DNA from: Hanleya hanleyi
Lineage: Eukaryota; Mollusca; Polyplacophora; Lepidopleurida; Hanleyidae
Assembly (NCBI GenBank): GCA_036873755.1
Contig: JAVTVY010017462.1
Span: 1-64,000 of the forward strand
Length of the DNA stretch: 64,000 nt
Reading direction: 5' to 3'
The translations under genes and the position numbers were made by a program. How positions within the stretch are numbered: position 1 is the stretch's first letter; every line of letters starts with the position of its first letter. Shown piece after piece: positions 36,101 to 51,100 of this stretch. The notes under the pieces were generated by a model, which made no database searches, was not told the DNA's origin, and was given only the letters and a program-made list of their open reading frames with translations.

Positions 36101-39100
36101 ATGAGATTATGTGTATATGTGAATATCCCCAACGTAGACTGGATCCACTATAATCTGGAGACTAGAATATGTGTTGGTACGAGTGTCTATCTCACCTGGA
36201 GATCAGAATGTGTGCATGTGTGAAAATCTCACCTGAAGATAAGAATAAGCAATATGTGTGAATATCTCACCTGAGATCAGAGATATGTACATGATTGAAT
36301 ATCTCACCTGGAGATCAGAGTATATGTATGTGTGAATATTTCACCTGGAGATCAGAGTATGTGTATGTGTGAATATCTCACTTAGAGATCAGAGTATGTG
36401 TATGTGTGAATATCTCACCTGGAGATCAGAGATGTGTATGTGTGAATATCTCACCTGGAGATCAGAGTATGTGTATGTGTGAATATCTCACCTGGAGATC
36501 AGAGTATGTGTATGTGTGAATATCTCACCTGGAGATCAGAGTATGTGTGAATATCTCACCTGGAGATCAGAGTATGTGTATGTGTGAATATCTCACCTGA
36601 AGATCAGAGTATATGTATGTGTGAATATCTCACCTGGAGAGAGAGAGAGAGAGAATTAGGGTTTAACGTCGCATTCAGCAATATTTCAGCTATATAGCGA
36701 CGATATCTCACCTGGAGATCAGAGTATATGTATGTGTGAAAATCTCACCTGGAGATCAGAGTATGTGTATGTGTGAATATCTCACCTGAGATCAGAGTAT
36801 GTGTATGTGTGAATATCTCACCTGGAGATCAGAGTATGTGTATGTGTGAATATCTCACCTGGGGATCAGAGTACATGTATGTGTGAATATCTTACCTGAA
36901 GATCAGAGTATGTGTATGTGTGAATATCTCACCTGGAGATCAGAGTATGTGTATGTGTGAATATCTCACCTGAAGATCAGAGTATGTGTATGTGTGAATA
37001 TCTCACCTGGAGATCAGAGTATGTGTAAGGGTAACAATGAGCAAAGTAGACCCGGTCATTCTCATAGGTACATTCTGCTGTCCAGGTTAATGAGTAGAAT
37101 GGCTTCTCTCCTTTACTTGTTGTGTAGCTGGAACCAAACAAATGTGTTCACAGAATAAAATTTGTAAAGAGCTAACTATCCGGCTTGATGCATTCCATGA
37201 TATGGAAAAAGATCCAAATAAACTCAGAAACTTCATATTGTATTTGATATTTTAATCAGTGCATTCTGTTCTTTTTCAAGGTTATCTTTGATATTTTATC
37301 CATTTTTCTGGATATCAAGGTATGGAAAGACCATGGAAGAGTCATACCACTTCACAGGCATAGATTTGTCACAACTCAGGCTTCCATGGTTGTTTTAGCT
37401 TGTAATCCTGAGATGAGCTAACTGGACAGATGAGTATTTAACTTTCTTTAAATCATTTGCTACATGTACTACAATACTATATGTTTCCCGAGTTGACCGG
37501 TCTTAGGGTTGACGATATGCCTTCATTATGAGGACTACAGAACAAAAGTGAACAAAACAGAGCTTTGATACGTATTTCCTTTTCAAATGGATCGGTTCAC
37601 CAAATATTCCCTGTAGCGGGAAGTTCTCTTACAGAGAAATATCTGCCTTGTACATACGTTTTATTGTTCCTGTAATATTTGATATCAGAGCCAGATCTCA
37701 GCCAGCCAATCTTGTTACGCTGAGCCTCTTTCTCGCTGTACATCAGAGGTTTCATACCAGTGTTGTACAAGCTATCAGGCTACAAACATAAAAGCATTCA
37801 ATCTGTAGCATTCAATGTTTCTCAGCATGTACATGCTTACTCCACTGAAAGAAGATGAGAACATTTTGAAGTACTTGTGATTAGGAATGAACATTCTCAC
37901 TTACCCAGTAGCACACAACTATGATACCTCTGGCTGAAATACAACACTAGGTTTTTATTTCATGCATTATTCATGATTCTATAACACTTGTGTCAATAAC
38001 ATCGAGCTAACCGTGCATTTATTACACGTTTTAGCACGGTTAATTGAAATCAACACGCGTCAAGTGCAGGTTTTCATTGGGAGATTCTATTTCACATATC
38101 GGATGAGGAAACGGACGTCTGCTTTCATAAAAGTAACAATTGAACAAATAAATGAACAAATAAATTACAAGATGAAATTTCTTTCTCAAGTTTAACTGTT
38201 GTTTCCATCGTGAAGTTGATTAACAAAGCGACGCAAATAGACATATATCCATGTAATTGCCACACAGCTGACAGTATCACTCCCCATCTGAGAGACCACA
38301 TAAACTCGTTCACTGATATTGGCACGATGCCAACTGAGAAGAAAGCATCAGCGGACCAGTTTTTTCAAGATAGGGGAGAAACGTTGTCAAAGTTTAAAAT
38401 ATGTTATCAACCTTTCATTATAATCTTTGTTGATCAATTTGGGTTGTGCAATAGAATAGAAATAATGTTTTCATAGGTGTGCTTAATGATTATTTTATGC
38501 ACAGTGAGTGTGGAAAAGTTTATAAATTTTAGGGTGCGAACTTCGCCCTTGCCCTAAAATATAAACTTTCCCACACTAACCGTGTGTAAAATAACCAATG
38601 AGCACGCCTATGAAAACACTATTTCTTAAGTATACATCAAGCACTGTGACATACTATTACGACCAATAATAAAGGTAATTTGTTTTACAACCACCTCAAA
38701 TGTATTACTTACAACAAAATTATGGGATAACACACAGGTGCAAACAGTTTGCATAGTCATGTGCCAAAAAAGCAAATGTGGTTGACTGTTACGATATCTT
38801 GGAATACAAAATGTGCCTTCATCGGTAATGGCTAGAAATTGTGGGAATATGATTGTGGAAAGCTGCAGGGTTCGCGATGATAAAAAATTATTGGCAGAGA
38901 AGATGACTTGATTGACAGATACCTTCATGAAGTTGACAATGGTGAATCTGTAGGTTCTCCCAGGGCGAGTGTTTGCCACTTGAAAATAGAACCACTGCGT
39001 ATGTTTGTTTGTGTAGTGATCATACCTTAGCCAGAGCTCATAGTCATTCTCCGACCTGAAACACAAGGACCGCATGTGCATTACACAATGTACATGGTTT

Positions 39101-42100
39101 GCAGTCATTTTCTCAAATATTTAGTCCACAACATGAAATATCAAGTCTGAAACTACTTCCAAATATCTTAAAAGCTGAAAACCTGTGAAAGATAGAGAGA
39201 ATGTATTACTTGTAAACTTGGATTTGAAAGACTTCAGTTATGTTTGAGTTCCAAAGACTTAACTCAAACATTGGGATAATATCTCTTAATACTAACAAGA
39301 TTCATGGTTTGTTCAGGAGTCCATTTAGTTTCCTCTTTATTTCATAGTTGTCAATTGAAGCAAACCATCAAATTTTTACATATTTTCATTCAATAAATAA
39401 AACATCACTGGCAAGAATGGAATCTAGTTGGAGTTTAAAATATCTGTTTCTTACGTTTGGACAACCTTTGCCAGGTTTGCGCTTTCAAACCTGGATTCAA
39501 AAATCAATGTGGTGTCATCATCAGTGACCAGCGGGACAGAACAGTCGCTGGTACCATTCTTAGTACCACCCACACGGGACTGGATAAACTGAGGAATAGA
39601 GATTAAAGAGAAATGTTAGTGACTAATGGGAATTGCCAGCCACACTAGGCGGCGCTAGTGCTCCAGGTAAAGAAGACGTGACATCATAAAACGAAGTTAT
39701 AACGTCGTTACATTATGATGTTGCCTTTGCGACGTCCAGAAAAACGACATGGGCATGTGCCATATACCTCTTGGTACACGTAGCAACCTGGCATTAGTTC
39801 GAGCTGGCGAACCCCATCGTGGAGTCTTACAGTCTCTCAGTTTTAAGAAGAGTGATCACTCTACTTTGCTCTCCTAACTTTTTCTCCAGGAGAGCTTCTG
39901 ATCACTCTCCTCAAAATTGTCAATGCAATGAAGAGAGATACTGGAGAGTGATCACTCTGGCATCACTCATGCAGAACTGAATCCAGCAGAATGATCAAAC
40001 AGCTCTCATTGATTGTACAAACATGAGAGACAGTCTTAGTCGTCGGTGACATAAGAAACGCCGACATGGGACTTGGTGAACTGAATATAGATAATCGGGG
40101 TCAACATCTTGAATTATCTTGGCTGGCTATTTAACTATTAGTAATAACAGTGACTATACAATGAGTATTTTAATGAGAGATGGGTAATATTTGTAAGTGC
40201 CTGCCACCTGTATATATTATTTATATAAATACACAAGGTACATGTATTACATACATTTATCAATATAGATTGTGTATGTTATTGCTTGAATTGTGTAGTG
40301 TGTATGTATATTCTCCATAAAACAGTGATATTGTAGAATGGTGATTGAGGGTCAATATGGCCACCTGAAGGTCAGTAACAACGCAATATGAATGTGAAAG
40401 ATTCATAATGTAAGCATTAAATAGTCCAAAAACATGTAAATATACAATGTTTTATCTTACGAAAGTTCCCTTGGTTTCATATTCGTACACAAGTCTGCCG
40501 CCATATTCCTCGTTTCTGACCATGGGCGTCTTCTCCATACCAGCTGCGGTGACAAACAAAACAAATCCTAATATAGCTGCTGTGTTAGACATATAATGGT
40601 GAAGTCCTGATATCTGGACTTATTATATATTAGGAAGTACACAAATTTCAAACTATAACATGCCAAAATAACAGATGTGATTGTATTTCTTGTATCTTCA
40701 AATCATTGAGGATATAGCAGGCACATATGTATATACACGGAATCATATGCAGGATAACATACAAGAAGCACTTACGAGTCCTGTTCAGATGAAGAAATTA
40801 TAGGGCACACTTCATTCTTTCCACTTTTCCCCATGAAGTGGCTCCTCCCTAATTCCATAGCAGCCTAAAGTAACTTACTTGGCTGGTAAAACTTTTCAGG
40901 TAGAGGAGGAACATATCGTATATGTTTGATCCTTGATCTGACCACTTGAGCATCGGATGGCCTGTCATAGCAAAAATAAATAACAGCATATATTATCTCT
41001 TCTACTTCTACATGCTGTGGGGTGTAATATCATGATTATTCAGTTCAAGAGAAGGATGTTCAAAGAGTGTGAAGTCTGTCAAGTTTAACATCACCTGTCG
41101 AGAGCTGGCAAATCATGATATACAAATAGCATTCACTATCTCTTTTATTATATCGAAAATGTAGATGTAGAGTACAGTGAATCACTATCAGTTAATAACC
41201 TCTAACCAGTTTATCAGTTAATAGCTTTAATTTCATTACTTGATTTCTCCAGTTTACATAGAAAAACGTTTACTTTCTTGAAAATTATTCATGGCATTCG
41301 CATGGTTGTTCGGAACTCGGTTTTTTCAATGTTGTTCTGGTTGGCGAGATATTAATGTTTATAGAGTGACCATCAAATTGTATCTGATTTTGTTCAATTG
41401 AATAAAAGTAACATTCCACAGAACAATATCCTGGTAATTTTTTTTTTAAATGAGGCACTAATATTTTGTTGAAGGGTTGCTCGACTCAGAAAAGTTTAGA
41501 ACTTCTAGAATAATAAATGTTTCAAATGGGGGCTCATTTTAAGAAACGAAAAGCATTTAAATTGCATAACTCTATATCCATACATCAGCATCTTTGTAAT
41601 TCCGGAGAAACAAGCTTTCTAATAATATATATATGCATATTGATCATGTTCATATTTCACACAATAAACTGACAAAATATCATCGGATACCTCAAAGTCC
41701 GCTAAGGTGAGATAGAAGCCCTTAAAACTCAGATTAATGATACTAATTGTGAGTTTGACAGAATGATATACATGTATCTACTAAACAAATTTGCACATAA
41801 ATTCATTGTATATGATAAAAGTCCAAGGTAAAATTGTTTGAAGATTGTATAGTTTTCATTTCAGCATATAAATAAACTTTGTCTTCATATGGATAGTTGT
41901 ACAGACCATCTAGCTGCTTGTTGGGGACCCAGTTCTTTGGCCAAAGCATACAGGTTCCTTGGCTCTCGTAAGCGAGGGACCTGTGACAAAAAAAATAGTG
42001 AAAATGAAGTTGTTATCATACTCTCTCCTCAGCACACAGTGCTTGTAAAGACTTCTACTTCTGCTCCTAAATACTTCTATTATAAATAGGTCAAGGTCAT

Positions 42101-45100
42101 TCTGGTGTGAACTTGACCTACATGCTCCCACAAGACAAATGCGAAAATATCAAGACTATTTGCCCATGAGATATTGTGTTCACAAGGACTCTCACTGATA
42201 TTTACATTTTGACCTTTGATCTTTAAAAATAGGTCAAGGTCAATCATGAGTGAACTCGACCTAGAGGCTTCTGTAAGACAGCATTGTGCACAATATCAAG
42301 GCTCTAGTTCTATTTGCCGTTAGAAAATGTGCTCACAAGGGATGCTCACTTCTATTCGAATTTTGATCCATGACCTTTAATATAGGTCAAGGTCAGTCAT
42401 GAGTGAACATGACCTTGAGGCCGATATAAGACACTATTATGCCAAATATCAAGGCTCTAGCTCTATTTACCCCTCAGATATTGTGTTCACCAGGAACTGT
42501 CACTGCTATTCACATTTTAACCTCCGTGACCTTGAAAATAGGCCCCGAGTGAACTCGACCTAGAGGCCCCCATAAGATAGCATTGTACCAAAGATCAAGC
42601 CTCTAGCCCTCTATATTATTGAAACATTGCATTCACAACATTTGGGACGGACGGACGGACGAACAGCATTTCTTTAGTATTAGAATTCCCACTGACTAGC
42701 TTTGCATAGAAAAGCAAGGTAAGCACTCTGAAGAATGACAAGCAATAACTGAAATATTGAGTCAAAATGAATTGCTTGTCAGTCTTCAGAGTGCTTGCCT
42801 TACTTTACTATTTCCTTAGTCCCCTCCCACTTATGTAATACTGAGGGGAAAATGATTGAGAGAACTATCAGTCAATTTCTATGCACACATTTCGAACTAG
42901 CCTTGGTATATCAGCCCATCTTCAAAGGAAGTCTGAACATTTATAAACTGACACGAGACATAACCATTTGAATTTCGAAAGGAGATACTGATTGGCTGAA
43001 CAATCCAAGGGAACTATCATGGATTTCCTCGAATTACAGTAATTGCCACTTTTCTCTAATTTGTAATAAATTGATCACCCCTTCGTTTTACCAACTCAAA
43101 TATCAATTCCGGCGATCGATTTATTAAGGGAGCATACACCGTAAATAGCCCACTGTACATGTAGATTATTGGTCACTGAATCACATATCAAACAGTCATC
43201 ATGGTCATTGTAGATTTAGCTAGTCGATGGAGTCAGTCAATGAATTGAATATTAACCCGAGACTGTAGATGTCCAGCTAGTCAATGAAGTACATACCAAA
43301 CGTCCAGCCTCATAGCTGTAGATAAGCTGTGTAGTCCGAAGTAACTCTTCCTGAAACTTGCTATCTACAATAGACAAATGTGTACAAATATTGTAATTAA
43401 TCCACAGTAATTAATATTCCCCTGGAACATTTGTATACCTGGCAATTTCATATGAATGCAAAAGTTATGAAATGCCCACAGTCGAACAAGTGTTGATGTT
43501 GACAGGTGGCACTATTTGACTGGATGTGACTGGATCACCGTTTGCCTTCATTCTTATTAATTTTGCTATTCTGTTTTTACAAAGCATACCATTTCTTTAT
43601 CTTTCATAAATACAAATACTTGAGAACAGTACATGTATATTCAAACACTACATTACGATTTTGTATGGTCACAATTAATCCCTGGCATCAAACATTAGAA
43701 TTGCATAGAATCTTATTTGACTTAACATGTACATTTCACCCATTAAAAATCAATTCATCTTAATGTCTGGCTTCATGCCATACACTTAACACATTCAGCT
43801 CATCTTACACACAGCCATGCTGTTCTCCTATCCGATCATATGTATTATTGATGTGCAATGATTCGCTCCCATAGATTAATGGTGCTTAAGGCTCAAAGTA
43901 AAGAGTTGATTAGTTGCTGGAGAACATGCAACATTTTTCGAGAAAGTTTCCCAAATGTGGTACATGTATACATGTTTTACATCCTATAAAATTCCACTTT
44001 TGTTACAGATGAAATGCAAGTGTTTTGATTTTCTATCTTAAATTTTCTATAGGTAAAATAATGATAGAAATATCTACCTGGTTGGGTTTCATTTTAAGTA
44101 TTTTGTCTGCTACGAGCCAGCTTTTTAAAAGTTAGTACCCCAAGCCCACTTGAATCCAGATCTATACATTGTCATCAATTCATCTTATCATGTCATATCA
44201 GAACAGCCACCCAAACACTGTATGCAGAGGTCAAACATGGGCAGATAATTGATGCAGGTTTCACATCTGAATTTTGCAGGATTTAAGATACCAACTTCGG
44301 AGCATTCTTCAATTTAAGCTACTAGCAGACAGAATACTTCAAATAAATATTAAATTTATAATTATTAATTCAATGACAGTTATGTAAGTACGGCAAGTAT
44401 TAATTCAATTAATTTAGACAAATGGAGCTGATGATCAAATGCATCATCATTTATTCAAAGTAAGACATCCTCTCTAACATCAGGTAATCAAAATATATGA
44501 TAATCCTGACAGATTCTTGCAAGTTTGCTCCACAGCAATCGACGAGATTTCAAGATGTAAATCCCATATATCTTGTCAAATTTTGCTAAAATTACGGGAA
44601 TTCAACTGCGGGTTTTCATGGGAATTGGGTTCCTAGATGCTCGTGGAAATAAAAGCAAAAATCCCTAAACATGCATGGAACAGCTTACATTGCCATCAAC
44701 TGATTTTTTTGGAAATATAAATTGTGCATATTGGGTGGCCAGAGAAAAAACACAAGGGAGAATTCCTACATTGTTCGGAATGGAAAAAGTTCTGAGTGAC
44801 AGCAAGAGGCACAAAATAGCCAGTTGGCTCCAATACCCCTCGGTCTTCACTCAGCAATCATGCATTGCATAAAATGTATTTTTAGAACTTTGACAACATC
44901 ATGTATGTTAACAAAAATGTAATCTACAATGTAGAATGGGTTGACTGTATTTCTCTCATCTTAGAAATACATCTTGAGCCAGGTCAGCTTTTGCCAAGGC
45001 CTTAACTGACGGGAAACATTTTGTGCTGAGGTTCTGGTCATGCTGGTAGAGCATGAGCAAATTCTTGGCTCTAAATATACTCTTCTATATAGCTCATAAT

Positions 45101-48100
45101 CCAATCAAGTAATTTGATCTTGGAAATACAGATCAAGGTCAGTCATCTTCAACATTTTTTCTGGTCTATTCTACCTTAATTGCATGTGGAACATGAAGTT
45201 GGAGAATTTAGACTCAACATATAAAATTTGACCTTTAGAAAATAGGTCAAGGTCAGTGATATTTAATAAGACTCCAAATCCAGGCATATGTGGTATAAAT
45301 CTGGACAATGTAGATATAATCCTTCATAAAATATTGTACTAAATAAAATCTGATCTTGAAAAAATAGGTCAAGAAAAAATAGGTCAATGTCAGTCATCTG
45401 CAGGACACCTCTGGACCATCGCCAGATGTATACATTGTATTAATTTGCAAAGCCTAGCTATATTTCTTCATGTTATATCATGATAAACAGTATTTGACCT
45501 TGAAAAATATGTCAAGGTCAGTTAACTGGTATAGGCTTCCAATCAATCAGCAGTTGCATATGTAATATGAATTTGAAGACTCTAGCTTTAATCCTTCAAA
45601 AAATATAGCAAATATTAGAATTTGACCTAGATAAAATAGGACAAGGTCGGTCATCTTCAATAGGCTTCTGATCCTTCACCAGATGCATACATGGTATGAA
45701 TTTATAATGCCTGGCTATATTAATCCTTCTTGAGATATCGTGTCCACAAGACAGACGGACAGACAGACGACACCAACGACGACAATTTTGCCCGAGGGGT
45801 AAAAATCAGACAGTTTACGAACAGGGGAGTGCAAGAAGACAACAGCCTGTGATGTCAGCAGCAAACATGGCTGACAGAAACAAATATCTCAAAAGGAACG
45901 AGGGCATACAGAATAAGTCTGTACTGAAACGACGTATGCGTTACATAACGACTTTCAATCCATACACGAAATGGCTGAAAGGGATCTTGAAGAAATACTG
46001 GGTCACAAACAAACATGCCGTAAACTTTACCAGCCAGCCACAATTATGCTATAGGCGGGGTAAAAACATCAGTGAAATAATGAAAAAGTAAAAAATCTGA
46101 CCATATCGGTCAATGCGTAGGCTCCCTGATGAGGGTTTCGCTCAGGTCAGAAATAAGAATTTTCGACCTAAAATAACCCGAAACTTGCACCCGCAGATAC
46201 TAAACAATGAATACTAGGGATAACCTAGAAAAACAATACGGGCAAGCAGGTCCGACTAGGAGCCTGGGTTTTCACCAGTATTATTGTAGGTGTGGCCCCC
46301 TAGGACCAGTATTTTTTATACCATATCACCCACATTTTTCGGGATTTGTCACTTTCAATAATTTGCAATAAATCGATCACCTCTATTTATTATCACCTCA
46401 AATATCACTTCCGGTGATCGAATTATTAGGGGAATTACTGTACTGCTTCTGCCAAAAGGATTGGGGCAGTCCAGTCAAGTCAATATACTGTTTACATGTG
46501 TATTTGTGCAATTAGGCCTTCTCAAGACTAGCATTCGAATGTTCTTCTCAATTAGATATGTATGGGAAGCATGTAGAGCAAAATGACACCTCTTCTACAT
46601 GAATGTACCTGATATATTTATACATGTAAGTGATAAATTTATAATGCTGGAGTACTACCTACATTGTACATACATCTATATGGCTGAATTGGATGGACAT
46701 GCTCTACTGGAATATGATCTATCATGTTGGTGCATGTACATATGTACTACCACAAGTTGAGTCCACATTGGAGACTTGCTTCATAAGAAAAAAAGAAAGC
46801 AATGATCGGTCTTTTTAATGTCTAGATCAATTACACAATCCCTCCCACACAGATGGTATACCTTCCATTTAATTGAGGTCAATTATAAACCAATTAGATT
46901 GAGGCCCATTTTGATACCAGCAACATAACCACTTATACCTTTGATATCGAAGGTCAAACTACTTTGTACTTCTAATGATCTCTAATGCAAAACTCAATAT
47001 TACAAACATGAAAGGAATTACTGTGGATTAATGTAAAGCCATGAATAATCTGCCGTTTGGATCTGTCCGATACAATAACCATTTACACTAAATCAACTCC
47101 AAATTGTGGGTCAAATTCTTATGAGCTAGCCTATGTAGTGCTTGTTATCAATGTTAACACCTAAAAGAAATTTAGAGAAAAATACATTTTTACATTTGCT
47201 TTTGTACCATTTCATGAATTCCTTATAGAAATGAGCCATAACCAAACCAGTAGAGATCTATGCAGACACATAACCACACATTGTTAAATGTACCTGACAT
47301 AGGCCACTGATTACCACAGACAGAGTAACTGTAATTTAACATTAGGGACTATGAAAGTGTAAGAAAGAAATAGAACCCCAATGGGTCAGTTGCACAGTAT
47401 TGAGAGAACAATGAAGAGTCTGTTCACGGACCAGTGACTTCAGCTGATCAGCTATTGGGTTGTTTAATTTCACTTTCCCCCATCTTTTAACCCAGGAAAC
47501 AATATTGAACTGGTGATAGCTGGCATAAGTTTATACATACATGTATGTACTATCATTTCCCTGTACTCAAACAAAGTGTCACTATGCTTGAATACTGGGA
47601 AAATATAGTCTATCACTAGTGCAAGATAGTCTCCAGGATTAAAAGATAGGGGAAAGTGAAAATAGACAACCCAGTAGCTGATCAGCTGAAGTCAGTTGGT
47701 CCGTGAACAGACAGGGTATTCAATGTTCTCTCAATAATGTGCAACTGAGCCATTAATAAAACAATCCAATAAATCATTCTGATACTGAGCAAGTCTGATT
47801 TCATTCACTATGGCAAAATTTATTGGATATCATTAAGCGTGAAAAGTAGAGAAAAAAGTATGAGAAGATGCACAATTCTTTGAAAAATATAGCTCAGTAT
47901 AAATGTACATACCAGCTTCATGTTTACCACTCAGGTCATCATCTTCATCCTCCAGATCCGAGTCACTCTCCTCCAACTCATCACTACTGAGCTCGTAACC
48001 GTGAGTTTTGTCCCACTCCTCATACGTCTTGAAACCATGTCGATAGCCTTGGTTACGCCCTGAAACCGATTAAACACAATGACCATTGGTCAGTTCAGTC

Positions 48101-51100
48101 AGCATACAGCCAGCTTTAACATCTCGAACCAAATTGATCATTAATTTTAACATGATCAGCAGGAAGGGGGGAGAGAGGAGTTTGGCTTACTGTCACACTC
48201 ACGGTTATTTCACTCATATGATGACAGCCAGTTTTAGAGGTGGCGGAAGCCGGAGTACCCGAAGAGAACCACCGTCTGTCGGCAAGTAACTGGCAAAATT
48301 TCACACATGCCATGATCAGCATGGGCAGTTAGATGTACTATTCTGTACAGCTTACATGTTAGTTCTGACTAGGGGAGAGGCTGACCCCTCACAGATAAGA
48401 AGGAAAGCAAGATCTACATACATAAACTTTGTGACTGCAGTCTCAGCTGAATGAGAGGTTCACCTTAAACAGATAAGGAGGGCAGCTGCACTAACCTGTG
48501 TGACTGAGTGAAGTCCTGCTAATTGAGAGGTTCACCTCTCACAGATAAGGTGGTCAGCTAGATGTACTAACCTGTCTGACTGAAGTCCTGCTAATTGAGA
48601 GGTTCACCTCTCACAGATAAGGTGGTCAGCTAGATGTACTAACCTGTCTGACTGAAGTCCTGCTAATTGAGAGGTTCACCTCTCACAGATAAGGTGGTCT
48701 GCTAGATGTACTAACCTGTCTGACTGAAGTCCTGCTAATTGAGAGGTTCACCTCTCACAGATAAGGTGGTCAGCTAGATGTACTAACCTGTCTGACTGAA
48801 GTCCTGCTAATTGAGAGGTTCACCTCTCACAGATAAGGTGGTCAGCTAGATGTACTAACCTGTCTGACTGAAGTCCTGCTAATTGAGAGGTTCACCTCCC
48901 ACAGATAAGGCAGTCAGCTAGATGTACTAACCTGTCTGACTGAAGTCCTGCTAATTGAGAGGTTCACCTCCCACAGATAAGGTGGTCAGCTAGATGTACT
49001 AACCTGTCTGACTGAAGTCCTGCTAATTGAGAGGTTCACCTCTCACAGATAAGGTGGTCTGCTAGATGTACTAACCTGTCTGACTGAAGTCCTGCTAATT
49101 GAGAGGTTCACCTCTCACAGATAAGGTGGTCTGCTAGATGTACTAACCTGTCTGACTGAAGTCCTGCTAATTGAGAGGTTCACCTCCCACAGATAAGGTG
49201 GTCAGCTAGATGTACTAACCTGTCTGACTGAAGTCCTGCTAATTGAGAGGTTCACCTCTCACAAATAAGGTGGTCAGCTAGATGTACTAACCTGTCTGAC
49301 TGAAGTCCTGCTAATTGAGAGGTTCACCTCCCACAGATAAGGCAGTCAGCTAGATGTACTAACCTGTCTGACTGAAGTCCTGCTAATTGAGAGGTTCACC
49401 TCCCACAGATAAGGTGGTCAGCTAGATGTACTAACCTGTCTGACTGAAGTCCTGCTAATTGAGAGGTTCACCTCTCACAGATAAGGTGGTCTGCTAGATG
49501 TACTAACCTGTCTGACTGAAGTCCTGCTAATTGAGAGGTTCACCTCTCACAAATAAGGTGGTCAGCTAGATGTACTAACCTGTCTGACTGAAGTTCTGCT
49601 AATTGAGAGGTTCACCTCTCACAGATAAGGTGGTCTGCTAGATGTACTAACCTGTCTGACTGAAGTCCTGCTAATTGAGAGGTTCACCTCTCACAGATAA
49701 GGTGGTCAGCTAGATGTACTAACCTGTCTGACTGAAGTCTTGCTAATTGAGAGGTTCACCTCTCACAAATAAGGTGGTCAGCTAGATGTACTAACCTGTC
49801 TGACTGAAGTTCTGCTAATTGAGAGGTTCACCTCTCACAGATAAGGTGGTCAGCTAGATGTACTAACCTGTCTGACTGAAGTCCTGCTAATTGAGAGGTT
49901 CACCTCTCATAGATAAGGCGGTCAGCTAGGTGTACTAACCTGTGTAACTGAAGTCCTGCTAATTGAGAGGTTCACCTCTTGAAGATAAGGTGGTCAGACA
50001 GATGTACTAACCTGTGTGAGTGAAGTCCTGCTAATTGAGAGGTTCACCTCTTGAAGATAAGGTGGTCAGCTAGATGTACTAACCTGTCTGACTGAAGTCC
50101 TGCTAATTGAGAGGTTCACCTTTCACAGATAAGGTGGTCAGCTAGATGTACTAACCTGTCTGACTGAAGTCCTGCTAATTGAGAGGTTCACCTCTCACAG
50201 ATAATGCAATCAGTTAGATGTACTAACCTGTCTGACTGAAGTCCTGCTAATTGAGAGGTTCACCTCTTGAAGATAAGGTGGTCAGACAGATGTACTAACC
50301 TGTGTGACTGAAGTCCTGCTGATTGAGAGGTTCACCTCTTGAAGATAGGGTGGTCAGCTAGATGTACTAACCTGTCTGACTGAAGTCCTGCTAATTGAGA
50401 GGTTCACCTCCCACAGATAAGGCAGTCAGCTAGATGTACTAACCTGTCTGACTGAAGTCCTGCTAATTGAGAGGTTCACCTCCCACAGATAAGGTGGTCA
50501 GCTAGATGTACTAACCTGTCTGACTGAAGTCCTGCTAATTGAGAGGTTCACCTCTTGAAGATAAGGCAGTCAGCTAGATGTACTAACCTGTCTGACTGAA
50601 GTCCTGCTAATTGAGAGGTTCACCTTTCACAGATAAGGTGGTCAGCTAGATGTACTAACCTGTCTGACTGAAGTCCTGCTAATCGAGAGGTTCACCTCTT
50701 GAAGATAAGGTGGTCAGACAGATGTACTAACCTGTGTGACTGGAGTCCTGCTAATTGAGAGGTTCACCTCTTGAAGATAAGGTGGTCAGCTAGATGTACT
50801 AACCTGTCTGACTGAAGTCCTGCTAATTGAGAGGTTCACCTCTCACAGATAAGGCAGTCAGCTAGATGTGCTGACCTGTATAACTGAGGTTCTGCTAAAT
50901 TAGAGGTTCACCTCTCGCAGGTAAGGTGGGCAGCTACACTAACCTGTGTAACTGGAGTCCTGCTAAAAGAGGTGTTCACCTGTCACAGATACAGTGTACA
51001 TATAGATGTACTAACCTGTGTGACTTGAGTCATGCTAAATGAGAGATTCACCTCCACAGATGAGGTGGGAAGCTGGAGTAAGTGAGTTAAGTTTAACGTC

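Larger units (their letters stand above)
41981..43296 (-). other. Intron with GACG-tailed repeat and hairpin
   Basis: Holds a tandem-core repeat (42,090-42,655) and a short hairpin element (42,713-42,803). The stretch 43,020-43,150 is similar to 46,340-46,440 (both contain CAAATATCA-TTCCGG-GATCGA). Confidence 0.6.
43365..47912 (-). other. Intron of AGBL2-like gene
   Basis: 4.5 kb with a tandem-core repeat (45,110-45,780) and a foldback (47,380-47,754). Several ORFs of 60-90 codons have no recognisable product. Confidence 0.55.
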
